Assembly (NCBI GenBank): GCA_024036415.1 | Contig: JAMWET010000729.1 | Span: forward strand, 326,001-390,000 | Reading direction: 5' to 3' | Origin: Prochilodus magdalenae | Taxonomy: Eukaryota > Chordata > Actinopteri > Characiformes > Prochilodontidae | DNA length: 64,000 nt | In this document: one piece after another, positions 1-14,177 of the stretch | How positions within the stretch are numbered: the stretch's first letter is position 1 | Layout: each line of letters begins with the position of its first letter | Translations under genes and position numbers: made by a program | The notes under the pieces: generated by a model | What the model was told of the DNA's origin: nothing | What the model saw: only the letters and a program-made list of their open reading frames with translations | Database searches by the model: none

Positions 1-1876
1 AGCACATGCAACATCTGCACAGTTGTGTCAGACGCAAAGTATAACATCTAGTTCAACACACGCATACATCAGTATAATATGAGCCAGCTAAGGAAACAGT
101 GTCAGCTTTAAACTCGTGTTGGGTGCCTCTGTCCCCCTCTAGCACGGCCACAGAGAGAGCCCTGATGATGTATTACGCCAGATACTATAAATAGGCTGAC
201 TGCTGTGAGTTTTGAAGAATGATGCAAGCATAACATGTCACACCAAATAACACGGCACAATAAAATTTCACTCTAGACTACAGATTTAGAAAGGTAGGAT
301 AAGATCAAAGCCTTCGAAAACAGCTGCTAGTTAATATAATATAAAGCAGCCTCTCAGTCATGTATTCAGGGCCTGCTGGTCCTACTTAGTTATCCACTGG
401 ATGACAGAAAGCAATATGATAATTCAAATATTCTAGGGCAACCCGCCAGCATGTGTGCTGGTGCAGTTGACCTTTATGTATGTCCGGTCATGAGCATAAT
501 TTACTGTGGTGCCCTGAACGTTTCTGTGCCAAACAATGGTGGTATTTGCTACTGGAATAAAATACTGGAGAGATATAAACTAGTCTGTAGAGTTCTGAAT
601 CCTGAGAGTTCCATCTCTAGTTTCACTCATTTGGTCAAAGGTGGAGAGAGGTTAGGGGATTTTGCACAATACCAAAAAGACCAAGACTTAGGTTTTAGTT
701 TAGGGATGGTGTGCAGCTGTTTTCACCAGCACGGCAGATGTTTTATTCAGAGACGGCACCTATTGGATACTGGGTTTTGGAGTCAGATCTGGCTGAACGA
801 TGAATCGGTGCCATGTGAAAGAGTGCAAGAGCTGCCGTTTTAATTACACCCAACACTGCTGTTGTCTTAAATGGGGATATTTAACTTTATACTGAACAAA
901 ATTACAAACCTGTAATTCTGTGAACTGCAAGCAAATGCATTTATGTTAATGATGGATGTAATAACACAGAGCTGGGTAGAGGACATGTACTAGCAGTCTT
1001 GCACACTTCATGTATTGGTCTTGTTGGTGAAAGAAAGGGGCTGGAGCTGTATTAAAATAATACAGCTTTGGTTATTTGGTTATTTTACCCTGTAACTGGG
1101 GCAACATCACTAGTAAATGCTCAGATTAGATATTAGAAGGAAAAAACTTCCACACTGAATCCGATTTCGGGTGACGCTTTGCATCAAGTATTGACAAGCT
1201 AACATGGAGTATGCATCAGTTACCATGAAGTCATTTATTAATAATGATTATAATGCTTACCTAATCTTGAGTTAGTATGTTTAACAGTTGGTGTACCTTG
1301 TATTGGTTTGTCAATACTTACTGTAAACCATTAACGAACTCAGGGAAACAAGATACAACTGCATTATGCAATGCTACATTGACTAGCTTAAGGAATAATC
1401 AAGAGGCCAGGATCCTGATCTATGTGTCATATGCTTAGAATAGCTACTGTCAAGTACAGGTCTCACAGTGCCCACAGTAACTTCTGATGTATAGGTAGGT
1501 CAGGACAGCGACAGTGCAATAGCGCTTAGCAATCGGCTGTACCAGCAGGGATCTGGTGAGCTCTGATTAGCCTGTAATGACCTCACAGCGCTGAGAAACA
1601 AGATTCACTCTAGCACACATGAATCAGACAGCACATGCAAATCAGATGCCTCCCGCAGTACGCAGTGCGCTACTGTCATGTACGGACAAGCTGCTAGGAC
1701 ACAGAAGAATCAAATGACCAAAGAACCAAAGAAATCAAATCAGACTATTTCAATATGTTCAGCCAGCAGAGTGTAATGTTCAAATACTTCTTTACTCAGA
1801 GGTGCTAGCGATGCAGCAGGACTTGGTTTAGACAAGCAACCAAATCAAATATTGTTTCTCAAGTTTAACTATGTAA
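1..1876. other. intergenic, no gene recognised
   Basis: AT-rich non-coding sequence. One 130-codon open frame (451-843, +) has no recognisable domain, signal peptide or splice context and looks like chance. I see no RNA gene or clear mobile element here. Confidence 0.5.
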
Positions 1877-1878
1877 CT

Positions 1879-2103
1879 TACATTTACATTTACGGCATTT
1901 AGCTGACGCTCTTATCCAGAGCGACTTACAAGGGTAATCATATTACAGGGAGGCCAGTGTAGTGTTAGGAGCCTTGCCCAAGGACTCTTATTGGTGTAGC
2001 ATAGCATAGTCACCCAGACCAGGAATCGAACCCTAGTCTCCCACATGTGGTGGTGGTGGTTCCCTGGAGGGTAGTGGTGTTATCTGCTGAGCTACACCAA
2101 CCA
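1879..2103 (-). mobile_element. tRNA-derived SINE with LINE-like 3' tail
   Basis: Read on the minus strand, the head looks like a tRNA: an A-box-like GGTGTAGCTCAGCAGATAA (2080-2099) and a B box GGTTCGATTCC-type sequence (2022-2032). The body ends in a tail TAAGTCGCTCTGGATAAGAG (around 1910-1928) followed by GTAAATGTAAATG. The same tail ends the LINE at 25590-26245, as expected for a SINE that borrows LINE reverse transcriptase. A second copy lies at 39036-39254. The family name is not assigned. Confidence 0.8.
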
Positions 2104-2189
2104 CACAACTGACTTACTACTTTAGATCTGAAGTCTGCTTCACAGTAGTAATCATACCGTATCAGCGATACAGTCTTGGGGTGGGCCGC

Positions 2190-2385
2190 TGTGGGCTGGG
2201 GATTAGGGAGCCAGCCTTGAATCCTCAAGACACAACTGAAGTGCCCTTGAGCAAGGCATAACCCCCAACTGCTCCCTGGGTGCCGTGGATAGGGCTGCCC
2301 ACCCCTTTGACTAAGTGAGTATGTGGATGTTTCACGTCACCGATGAGTTAAATGTGGTGGACCGCAAATGGTTCTAACTTCAAAT
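2190..2385 (+). mobile_element. second SINE-like fragment
   Basis: The stretch containing GCCCTTGAGCAAGGCATAAC, then AACTGCTCCCTGGGTGCCG and GATAGGGCTGCCCACC, and ending near GATGAGTTAAATG, resembles the body of a very common fish tRNA-derived SINE. It adjoins the minus-strand SINE, so this is a small repeat nest. The tRNA head is not clear. Assignment is from memory of the family. Confidence 0.55.
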
Positions 2386-2389
2386 TCTC

Positions 2390-4294
2390 GGTATCGTTGG
2401 CAATGCTCTACTCTAGGGTACTGTTCATAAGGCTACATGACACCTGCATGAGCTTGTCATGACAACTGCCATTTATATTTACAAATGTTTATTTCAATAA
2501 GTGTCATCTGTCTTAAAGGCCTTTTTGGCTAACTGGTGGAAACTGGCAAATGGAAACTTTACAGTAAACAACGTTGACTGGCATATGCATTTATGAACAC
2601 TTATGTAGGGTTATGTTACTTGTCATGACAAGCTCGTGTAGCCTCATGAATAGGACCCTACAGTAAAGTGCTTGTACAGTATGAAGAACCTGAATGAATC
2701 CTGCAGCTCGGAGCATTTCACACACAAGCAGCATAAAACAATGTTAACACGATGTGATGTTGTGTTTAAACAGGCCGCTTCATCACTCCCCACACCCACA
2801 TTCAATATGTGGCTCAAACGTTTTTTTAACCAGTCGAGTCTTTTCCATTTCAGTTTGTTCCTGTTGCTCTTCAGAATACCTCCCCAAGCTGCTGCTAGCT
2901 CGTATAAATACGCAAATGTGATCACAGGTTGGGAAAAGAAGGACAAGAAACAAATCTGATTGGAGCATTACACTCACATTACACTTACATTACGCATGCT
3001 TTGCTGTTCAAAGAGCTGTAAAAGACACTTTTACTCAAAGCCCGCGGGGAACAATGCTGAGCTAATAAAATAATAACCCAAGGCTGCTGGGAAGTGAAAT
3101 AGGAGTTAAGCTATAACTCAAACAATACAGCGCAAGTCAACAAACAACGCTGTGTAATTATGTATCCAAGATCAGAGATCTGGAGTCCTAAAGTTCCAGC
3201 GTTCTTTCGCGTGAGGAGACCGTGTGTTGGGATGGTTAGCATATGTGGCTGCTCCATGTGTGTGCTCTGGTGCGTGAGTGTGTGTGGGGTAGGATGCGGA
3301 GGCTGCGAGATTAGCCCTGCCGGCTGCTTCGACACCCTGAGAGAGAGCCAGTCCCAGGTGTTAGCCCACGTGACTGTAGATAAAGCAGGCCGCATTAGTG
3401 CTAATCCTGTCCTGATCTTTGGAGTGTGCTCCCCTTTCCTTCCCTGCTGCTCCTTGGCCTCATCCATGCTCTCGGAAGAGCCGGGGCAGGGCTTCACTGG
3501 ACGGGCTTACAGTGGGCATGGGCCTGCTTTTCCCAGTTCTTTGCAAAAAAAATGAAATGAAGGGAAAAAACAGACTCCATTGTTTATCAGACGTTGTTTT
3601 GGGCTGGGTGGCGGTTTCAGCTTATTGCCTTGAGATAGAGACACACTCCAGAACATGGTTAACCCTTTAGGTGGAGCTTTCAGTTAGCATTATGGTCTGG
3701 TTTGGGACGTGTGACGAATTCGAACAACTTCTTATTCACATCCATAAACAGCTGTGTAAGCATGGGCACAGGGCAGAAAAGCTCTGAGGGCTTACTCTTT
3801 CCCCAACTGTATTTATAAAAACTGCTGCTTTGTAGGACTGTGTACTGGAAGGATCTGGAAGGCGACACAATATGTGTCATGACACAGGGGTATATACGCT
3901 ATACTGTATATTGCGATACTGTAAGAAGGACTATATTTTCAGGTTTTCCAAATCTAATTAGTATAAATCTAATTAGTGTAATCTCATTAGTATAAAAACA
4001 CATGGCCATATGATAGCTAATGCTAACATTAGCGCTGGACCCTTATGCTACTTGTTTACAATGAAGTGGAAGAGTTCAACGACACTGCTATCTAACGGTC
4101 AGCTGTTTAAACCTGACACACAAAAACCTTTTTAAAAAAAAAAATCATAAAACTATTGATATAGTGCATTGAGAACTGATACTGTATCACAAAACATCAT
4201 TTTGATACTCAAGTCTTACAACCTTAATCCTTTGAGCAACGAGCCCGTGGCAGTTGCTCCCAAACCACAAATTATACGCATCCATACAGCAGTG
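2390..4294. other. intergenic, no gene recognised
   Basis: Several open frames of 60-130 codons on both strands have no recognisable homology. A small tandem repeat of about 15 bp (AATCTAATTAGTAT-like, three units) lies at about 3950-3994. Nothing else is supported. Confidence 0.45.
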
Positions 4295-4422
4295 ATTTTG
4301 CTACAGGACTGTAGCCCCCCTCTAATCCAAGCTTTCTTTGGTTTAATATTTGGAGAGGACCCTAAAAGTAGCCTGTACAAGAACATGCATATGTACGGAT
4401 TACGTTCACCTGATAACCTTAC
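4295..4422. repeat. 128-bp direct repeat, copy 1
   Basis: This 128-bp segment recurs at 4945-5072 with about three mismatches. The two copies bracket a compound CT/TA microsatellite (4423-4944), so the array lies between duplicated single-copy-like sequence. It could be a real local duplication or an assembly error at the array. Confidence 0.9.
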
Positions 4423-4944
<522 letters not shown>

Positions 4945-5072
4945 ATTTTGCTACAGGACTGTAGCCCCCCTCTAATCCAAGCTTTCTTTGGTTTAATATT
5001 TGGAGAGGACCCTAAAAATAGCCTATACAGGAACATGCATATGTACGGATTACGTTCACCTGATAACCTTAC
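4945..5072. repeat. 128-bp direct repeat, copy 2
   Basis: Second copy of 4295-4422, same orientation, offset 650 bp, about 97-98% identical by eye. Confidence 0.9.
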
Positions 5073-5579
5073 AGCTTGTCCCAACGCAGCTGGTTGAATT
5101 CTTACACCTGCCAGGAAGAGTGTAAAACTACAGGTCCTTCTTTTGTCTGCTCATGTTACTCGGGAATAGCTTTATTTTTCCTAGTAAAGAATACTGTAAC
5201 TAATGGTTACCGGTATGAGCATGTAAAAGATCTGTTTGTTTAGATATTCAGTACAAGCTTCCGCAACTATAAATTTAGATCTGTCAGGATACGGATCTAA
5301 AATAACAAGCCACTGTCGTGACATGAAGTGCACCATCCACTTCTTCTGCTCCTCTTCCCCTCTGTAACTGAAGTGCATGCTATCTGCTTGTCTGTCATTA
5401 CGTTGTCAACTAGTCAATATCAATTAACGCTGCCAACTGTCTGTAATCCAACCCTATTTTTTCAGCCATAAGAAAGTTTTTCAAACTAGCCCTGATTTGG
5501 TAACCGTCAATCTGTCAATACTGATAGATTTGACAGACAGAGCTGATAGAGTTGACATAATACTGTCACTACAAAAACC

Positions 5580-5660
5580 AAAGCCTGCATCAATGTTCAG
5601 CCACTTTGGCAGTTTCCTGTAGACTGGGATTATTGCCACTGCTGGTAGACTTGCTTTCAT
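5580..5660 (-). mobile_element. Tc1-like transposase scrap
   Basis: On the minus strand CTACCAGCAGTGGCAATAAT then CCCAGTCTACAGGAAACTGC matches the DNA-binding-domain region of the Tc1-like fragment at 8340-8640 (protein YQQW.KSQSTGN). It directly abuts the Tc1 element at 5679. Only a short piece survives. Confidence 0.55.
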
Positions 5661-5678
5661 ATACCAGCATATCCAGCT

Positions 5679-6213
5679 ACAGGGGTTGGACAATGAAACT
5701 GAAACACCTGGTTTTAGACCTCACTCATTTATTAGTATGGTGTAGGGCCTCCTTTTGCGGCCAATACAGCGTGATTTGGGCAGCCGTGGTTTTATGTTTT
5801 TTGGATACAATCCGGGTTAGCACCCGAACACCCCTTTCAGACAGCTTCCTCTTGCGTCCACAGTTAATCCTGTTGGATGTGGTTCGTCCTTCTTGGTGGT
5901 ATGCTGACATTACCCTGGATACCGTGGCTCTTGATACATCACAAAGACTTGCTGTCTTGGTCACAGATGCGCCAGCAAGACGTGCACCAACAATCTGTCC
6001 TCTTTTGAACTCTGGTATGTCACCCATAATGTTGTGTGCATTGCAGTATTTTGAGCAGAACTGTGCTCTTACCTGCTAACTGAACCTTCACACTCTGCTT
6101 TTACTGGTGCAATGTGCAATTAATGAAGATTGGCCACAAGCTGGTCCAATTTAGCCATGAAACCTCCCACACTAAAATGACAGGTGTTTCAGTTTCATTG
6201 TCCAACCCCTGTA
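5679..6213 (-). mobile_element. non-autonomous Tc1/mariner element, copy A
   Basis: Complete by its ends: near-perfect terminal inverted repeats begin CAGGGGTTGGACAATGAAAC after a TA at the left and mirror this at 6181-6213 before a TA, the Tc1 target. At about 535 bp it is far shorter than a full 1.3-1.6 kb Tc1. The minus strand still encodes about 90 residues of the transposase N terminus (start at 6027): a helix-turn-helix region with VTKTASLCDVSRATVSRVM and a second DNA-binding half. The DDE catalytic domain is deleted, so the copy can only move in trans. Confidence 0.92.
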
Positions 6214-7544
6214 CTTCCTTCACACCATGGCCATTTACATCCCCATTTGTAGTCACTGTTGGAGGATGGTAATCTCTAAACACCTTGCAATTCTAATCAA
6301 TTTAGATTCGGTGTGTTAAAAAAATTATTCTAAAGGCATCTCGATTTCTCATTTTTATAGCCCACATGATTTTTTCCGGTATTTGTAAACGGCTACTGCA
6401 TGTTTAATATTGCCTACACTATACACCTGCTCTACAGGCCTACTTCACTGTCCAGTATGTTTTCACAGAAATTTAAAATAGGATATAAGGAACTTGGATT
6501 GAAATGATTGTCCTGTGTGTCCTGTATTATATGCGCTACAGCTTTTACTACTTCATTTTGTCATCAGACATATTGGGTATGTAGTGGTTCTGGTCTAGAA
6601 GTGACATATGAAGCTTGTAAGAGACCTTCAGCTACCTTTTGTTTTTCTTTGTGTGCTACAGGTTACAAGTAATCCTTCAACTCACAGCCTAACTCTCGCT
6701 GGATTAGCCTGCTGAAGGGCGATGTATTTAAGAGCTAATTATTTTTTTCAACACCTATTCTTCTAGTGTTTTGAAGGATCCTACACAAGGTTGCAGAACA
6801 GCATTTCACATCCCGGACAAAAGGTTTCGGCGGCATAGCTGTGTGTATATTTCACTGGAAATTCTAAGTAGCTTCTTGTTAGATGAACAGTAAGCAATAG
6901 GACGCCTAATACACAGGCCTATACACTGATAGCACACACTTCCCTATAACATAGTGATCCACTAAACCCCAACCACAAGTGTGGTCTCATGTACAGACAC
7001 AGGCACGCAGCTCGGTCTGTTTGTGCTGGTGGTTTATACCTTATGTGACACTGTCATGCTGCTGCCTGCAGTTATGCAACACACCCTATCAATACCACAG
7101 ACAAAAATGGAGCTTTGCGTCTGGCCAGCCGAGCTGCTGTATCAGCCCCATCTGAATACCTGCAGTGCTCTTTTCACAGGCCCATGAATCACGTCTTGTT
7201 TGTTCTGGAATATTCCACCCAGCCACACTATGATCGTCTGGACTATTATGATGAGCCCAGCAGAGAGAAATATGTCATCCTTGTGTTCTGAGTGGACTGG
7301 GCTTTTATATATATATATTTTTAAAAATTACTTATCTGAGCCATTAAGCAGTTTCTGCTCTTTTTCAAGGCTTGAGCGCAGGATAGAAGGAAGTGTCAGG
7401 AGAGCCGTGCTGCAGCAGCCCCGGAGCAGCTTTAGGGTTACAGGAATAATTCACCCAGAAATGTTAACACTGCTGACAGTGAATGAAAGCTAGGCTGTAG
7501 ACCAGAGCCCCACTGACTACTGAATATGCACAGACGCACGGTGT
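6214..7544. other. intergenic, no gene recognised
   Basis: No open frame here has a recognisable domain and no structured RNA is apparent. AT-rich with ordinary composition. Confidence 0.4.
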
Positions 7545-8172
<628 letters not shown>

Positions 8173-8239
8173 GCTGATAAAGTATGTATGAATGTATGTA
8201 TATGCGTGATGGCACTACATACTATGAACTATAAATAGC

Positions 8240-8640
8240 TGTGGAGTGTGAGTGACGCGATCCATAGATTGAGAGGAGGTGGTACCGTGTAGGAAATGTC
8301 TCGTTCCATGTGTGGAAAAAGGCTCCAAAGCAGATGTTAATGATTGGCTTCATTTGGGCGTGCCAAAGACCATAGTGTGAAGGATGTAGCTGAGTTAGTA
8401 AGTGTATGGAAGCGTACGGTCATACGAATCTACCAGCAGTGGCTAAAATCCCAGTCTACAGGAAACTCTCTTCAGAACTGTGCAGGGAAGGCATCCACCA
8501 AATCTGGCCCAACTGCACAATTCTGAGCACTGATGTGGCTACATCCAGAAACTTGGCATGTACTGGACGTAGGCTCACTCACTCAAATCCAATCAAAGCT
8601 GTTATTAGTGCTGGTGGAGGCATTACACACTATTAGGAAC
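8240..8640 (+). mobile_element. degenerate Tc1-like transposase N-terminal fragment
   Basis: Encodes DHSVKDVAELVSVWKRTVIR followed by IYQQWLKSQSTGN (8344-8490), typical of the paired-like DNA-binding domain of Tc1-family transposases. The frame then breaks and no DDE domain follows, so it is a relic. Its ends could not be placed. It is a different family from the two CAGGGGTTGGACAATG elements. Confidence 0.65.
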
Positions 8641-8649
8641 ATTTAAGTA

Positions 8650-10757
8650 CCAGGTGACTGATTATTCTGTCCGGTAAGCTTGTATAACAGTGTAGAATGT
8701 TCAAGTTTCTACAAGTTCTGCTGCTAGGAATGTTGGCTCCCTGGCAAATCTATTTGACAGAAACAATCCAAAAAAAACATTTCATTTCATTTTCTGTACA
8801 CATAATTACAGCATCAATCTCTTAAAATATGGTTATTCGCTTCCAGATGCTACTTTCAGTCCATACATCTGTCAACATAACTGTTTTTTAGTTTGCCACA
8901 GCATATATTAATAGTTCTAGCTAAATGTAGGGAAATCTCAGCCTAACTGTTTTTTTATTATTATTGTGTAGTAGTTAAAGCAACAATCATAAAAACATAT
9001 TTATTCATCATCCCTAAAATGGAACAAACAGAATAAATACAAAACATTTCCTAGTAGTGTAGCACTGTAGCATTTCTAAAAGCAGTTTGCATTAGCATAT
9101 TTTAAAAGCACATAAAACACAAAAGCCTTGCCTAAAAAAAGATTCTTTTGGAAACAACTGAGCATGAATGACGCTGCAAAAAAGGCATGTATTATCTGTC
9201 TGCTGAGGTTTGAGAAATCTGAAGTGCTGTTTGGCTAAAACGTAGAGAAAAGGATACACTTGAAATGTTTATACACAGGGATGCAGCCTAGCGTTCGACG
9301 AGCGGCCACCCTGGTTCAGCCACCATCACTGAAGCAGTCATCAGAGGAAAGCTATCCTGAAGGTTACCGTTTACTGTGTAAATCTGCCCTCAGGGCAGCT
9401 GCCAGTCAGTTATAAGAGCCTGAGCACACTCTTAATCATCAGCATATCCCACAGCGATATTGTACTCTTCTGAGCAAACAGGAGAGTAAACAGTAGTCAG
9501 AACTTTAACGGTAGTCTGTAATGTTAGCCTTGTTCAGCTGTGAACACATGGTTTTACACACAAGCAAAACTAGCAGTATGCTAACAGAACAGTGAACAGT
9601 ATTTTGTCACTGAATGTAAAGGGGCTACGTTGTATGAAACAGGCTATGAGATAGAAAGTCTGTCATGGATTGGTTATTCAAGGTTATCAATACATGTGTG
9701 CTTAACAGTGTAGGCCGGATTCAGCCTGCTGATGCTACACCAGTTACCCCCTATAACGTTAGCTTATATATTGCAGTCTGGCTAGCATTTCTATCATTAG
9801 GCTTATGAGTATACTGTGGTAGGGCAGCCTAATTCAGAGTGTTGCATGAGTATCCAGCTATATTAATGTTCCAGTGCATGTGTGATGCAAGTGATGTGGC
9901 CTTAACACAGAAGAATATTATTAACCTACCGTGTTTTCTTTCTAGCGGTTTGTCACTCCAGTAAAATCAATGGGTTTTTACTAAAAGGTTCGTTGGTCAT
10001 ATTCTTGTGGGTTTCTTGGGGGCAAAATAAGACTTATAGGTTTCGTAGGTCCAGTGGGCTGATGACCTAATGGCTATGCTAGCGAAACACATCTGCGTCT
10101 TCCTTTCACGTATGACGGTGGCTCTGAATGAAAGGAAGTAAATGACAGTCTCATGGATATCAAAGCCTGGACAACCAATAACAGTTTACAGCCTAATGAG
10201 ATTACGTCAGAGGCTATTCTGTTTGATTCCCCTGACCCGAGAAGTGTCAACCCTGGAAAATTGGGCCACCTGTCATCTTTCGTTAAACCTCAGGTTAGAC
10301 GAGCCCACGTTAGACAGCTTTTCTCAGCTGTGGATAGATTCCAATAATATTTTTAGATCAGACCAGATTTAATTTTCAGTGTGCAGATACAGGGGCGGTA
10401 AAATGCAGTTAGCATCTAACCAGAAGTCCAAAAAACTGTATTATTTACATATCAAGTTTAGGAAAGTAACCATGGCAAGTGATGTGGAGGTTACAATATG
10501 TACAATTATAGATAGTGGTGGTAGAAAAATACAGATGTTAGTATAAATGTAATATACATATACACAGAGTGAGAGGAGTGGATACAGTGTATATAGTGTG
10601 AGAGCACACATGTTAAGAAATGTTATGTACACTAAGTAAACGCTGAGGAAAAACATGGTAGATGAGTTTATATACAGCATTTACAGTAACTGTGCAGATA
10701 AAAATAATGCAGTAATAGACTGTGCAAATATGAGTAGTACATACGGCAGAAGGCATG
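8650..10757. other. intergenic, no gene recognised
   Basis: AT-rich single-copy-looking DNA. Overlapping open frames at 10142-10372 have a protein-like composition but no recognised family. The 17-mer TTTACAGCCTAATGAGAT-like word inside them recurs at about 18103, hinting at a short dispersed repeat. Confidence 0.35.
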
Positions 10758-11293
10758 TACAGGGCTTAGACATTGAAACTGAAACACCTGGTTTTAGACC
10801 ACAATCATTTATTAGTATGGTGTAGGGCCTCTTTTTGCGGCCAATACAGCGTCAGTTGGTCTTGGGAATTACATATACAAGTCCTGCACAGTGGTCAGAG
10901 GGAGTTTAAGCCATTCTTCTTGCAGGATAGTGGTCAGGTCACTACGTGATGCTGGTGGAGGTTCGTCCTTCTTGGTGGTATGCTGACATTACCCTGAATA
11001 CCGTGGCTCTTGATACATCACAAAGACTTGCTGTCTTGGTCACAGATGCGCCAGCAAGACGTGCACCAACAATCTGTCCTCTTTTGAACTCTGGTATGTC
11101 ACCCATAATGTTGTGTGCATTGCAGTATTTTGAGCAGAACTGTGCTCTTACCTGCTAACTGAACCTTCACACTCTGCTCTTACTGGTGCAATGTGCAATT
11201 AATGAAGATTGGCCACCAGGCTGGTCCAATTTAGCCATGAGACCTCCCACACTAAAATGACAGGTGTTTCAGTTTCATTGTCCAACACCTGTA
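10758..11293 (-). mobile_element. non-autonomous Tc1/mariner element, copy B
   Basis: Sister of copy A: the same inverted termini flanked by TA, and almost identical over about 340 bp (about 10950-11293 versus 5880-6213). The inner left part differs: after the left terminus it keeps about 110 bp of transposon sequence that copy A lacks and has its own deletion junction. It encodes only part of the transposase N terminus on the minus strand. Confidence 0.9.
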
Positions 11294-11449
11294 TATATCT
11301 ACAGAGGCCCATATCAATACATACACATTCATAAAGTATAGAAACAGAGAAATAGAAAAATTATCTGTAGAGGGTTATGAAATCCGCTCTGGCCTTCCAG
11401 AGAAGGATAAACACGGCATTGTAATAATAGTATTGATCATTGTGAAATA

Positions 11450-11935
11450 TTGTCCAGATCCAAAGAACTGTCCAACACCAATATCTATCGACAGCAACAT
11501 GATTCCAACATTGCTGCGCATCTCTGGCATTTTTGCTTGTCAGTGACCAGGAAAAAACAATTCATGCATTTGTCTCATCTTGTTTGGACTATCATTACTC
11601 ATTGCTTCTTGTCAGTCATTCCTCATTGGCACGGCAACAGTTGGTTGCGGCTCGATTACTCACTGGCATGAAAAACCAAGACCATACCGCACCAATTTTA
11701 CCATCTCTTTACTGACTTCCAACTCAATTAAGGAATTAGTCAGTGTTCATCGAGATCAGACCCAAACCTTGAAAGCTCAGATGTATTTGTATGATGTGAA
11801 AGTTGACGGTTTTATGAGTTCTGAGTGCTGTTCTGTTCTCCTGCCTTTGGGTCCAGTTTTTTACTTTTACTCTTTTATGACGCGTCTGTGTAAAGCACTT
11901 TGGTGCAGTTATTTTAAATGCGTATTCAGTAGCTC
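11450..11935 (+). mobile_element. decayed L2-like LINE 3' fragment
   Basis: Conceptual translation reads FVSSCLDYHYSLLL, then QLVAARLLTGMKNQDHTAPI and LPSLY.LP in broken frames, matching the region C-terminal to the reverse transcriptase of fish L2/CR1-like elements. It ends with TGTGTAAAGCACTTTGGTGC, a typical 3' end of such LINEs. Heavily mutated. Confidence 0.7.
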
Positions 11936-12268
11936 AACCCATTTTGTCTATCTATAGCCTACAGAAACTGTCCTCTTTATTTGACCATTTCTTATCCTTC
12001 TTTAAGTAAACAGGTGTGTGAACTACCTCTCTTCTAATTGGTTGCTCTGTGTTGTACTTCTTTTACAAGCCACAGGAACAAACTCAGCCCCAGCCGTTAA
12101 TGCTGCAGCTATAATGAGCATTTAGACTCAGAGTGCTTTTTGAATAAAGCACAATACAGGAGGGCCAGTAAGAACTAAACTTATTTACAGTAAACAATAA
12201 CAATAAACAGTAACAATAACAAAAACAGTCCTTGTAATTCTAAGAGATTGATGCAGAAGCTGCATGAC

Positions 12269-14177
12269 AATGACCTACATCTGCATAACCACTGCAAACA
12301 TAAACCCTGCTTACACACTACATTCTGCATAAACACTGTAACACACTACAGTTAACACTGTGGTGCATAACACAATCCAGTGGACTTCAAACACACTACA
12401 TCTGCATAACACTGCATAACACACTACAACTGCATAACACACTACATCTGCATAACACTGCATAACACACTACATCTGCATAACACTGCATAACACACTA
12501 CATCTGCATAACACTGCATAACACACTACATCTGCATAACACTGCATAACACACTACATCTGCATAACACTGCATAACACACTACATCTGCATAACACTG
12601 CATAACACACTACATCTGCATACCACTGCATAACACACTACATCTGCATAACACTGCATAACACACTACATCTGCATAACACTGCATAACACACTACATC
12701 TGCATAACACTGCATAACACACTACAACTGCATAACACTGCATAACACACTACAACTGCATAACACTGCATAACACACTACATCTGCATAACACTGCATA
12801 ACACACTTCATCTGCATAACATACTACATCTGCATAACACTGCATAACACACTACAACTGCATACAGCATGCATCTGCATAAAAACACTGCATAACACAC
12901 TACAACTGCATAACACTGCATAACACACTACAACTGCATAACACTGCATAGCACACTTCATCTGCATAACATACTACATCTGCATAACACTGCATAACAC
13001 ACTACAACTGCATAACACTGCATAACACACTACATCTGCATAACACTGCATAACACACTACAACTGCATAACACTGCATAACACACTACATCTGCATAAC
13101 ACTGCATAACACACTACAACTGCATAACACTGCATAACACACTACATCTGCATAACACTGCATAACACACTACATCTGCATAACACTGCATAACACACTA
13201 CAACTGCATAACACTGCATAACACACTACATCTGCATAACACTGCTACAACTGACAATAACACTGCATACACTTCACTGCATAAATACATCCTGCATAAC
13301 ACTGCATAACACACTACAACTGCATAACACTGCATAACACACTACAACTGCATAACACTGCATAACACACTACAACTGCATAACACTGCATAACACACTA
13401 CAACTGCATAACACTGCATAACACACTACATCTGCATAACACTGCATAACACACTACAACTGCATAACACTGCATAACACACTGCATAACTGCATAACAC
13501 ACTAACCACAGCTGCACACTACACATAACACTGCATAACACACTACAACTGCATAACACACTACATCTGCATAACACTGCATAACACACTACATCTGCAT
13601 AACACTGCATAACACACTACAACTGCATAACACTGCATAACACACTACATCTGCATAACACTGCATAACACACTACAACTGCATAACACTGCATAACACA
13701 CTACAACTGCATAACACTGCATAGCACACTTCATCTGCATAACATACTACATCTGCATAACACTGCATAACACACTACAACTGCATAACACTGCATAACA
13801 CACTACATCTGCATAACACTGCATAACACTGCATAACACACTACAACTGCATAACACTGCATAACACACTACAACTGCATAACACTGCATAACACACTAC
13901 AACTGCATTACACTGCATAACACACTACAACTGCATAACACTGCATAACACACTACATCTGCATAACACTGCATAACACACTACATCTGCATAACACTGC
14001 ATAACACTGCATAACACACTACAACTGCATAACACTGCATAACACACTACAACTGCATTACACTGCATAACATACCACATCTGCATAACACACTACAACT
14101 GCATAACACTGCATAACACACCACATCTGCATAACACACTACAACTGCATAACACTGCATAACACACCACATCTGCA
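12269..14177. repeat. 28-bp minisatellite (about 1.9 kb)
   Basis: Tandem array of a 28-bp unit made of two CTGCATAACA decamers plus an octamer CACTACAT or CACTACAA, roughly 65 units. The CAT and CAA octamer variants alternate in patches, and some units have one or three decamers, showing unequal exchange or slippage at two scales. The left edge is degenerate. Open frames here (such as 13398-13610, -) are artefacts. Confidence 0.97.

Noticed and set aside
451..843. 130-codon open frame near the left edge
   Set aside because: No recognised domain, signal or splice context; length is within chance for a window of this size.
2080..2100. Functional tRNA gene
   Set aside because: A- and B-box-like words are SINE head remnants; no complete cloverleaf could be drawn.
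13398..13610. Cys/Tyr-rich minus-strand open frame
   Set aside because: Translation of the 28-bp minisatellite; the periodic peptide is an artefact.
12269..14177. CRISPR-like array
   Set aside because: Regular 28-bp repeats but no unique spacers and no cas genes; the host is a vertebrate. It is a minisatellite.
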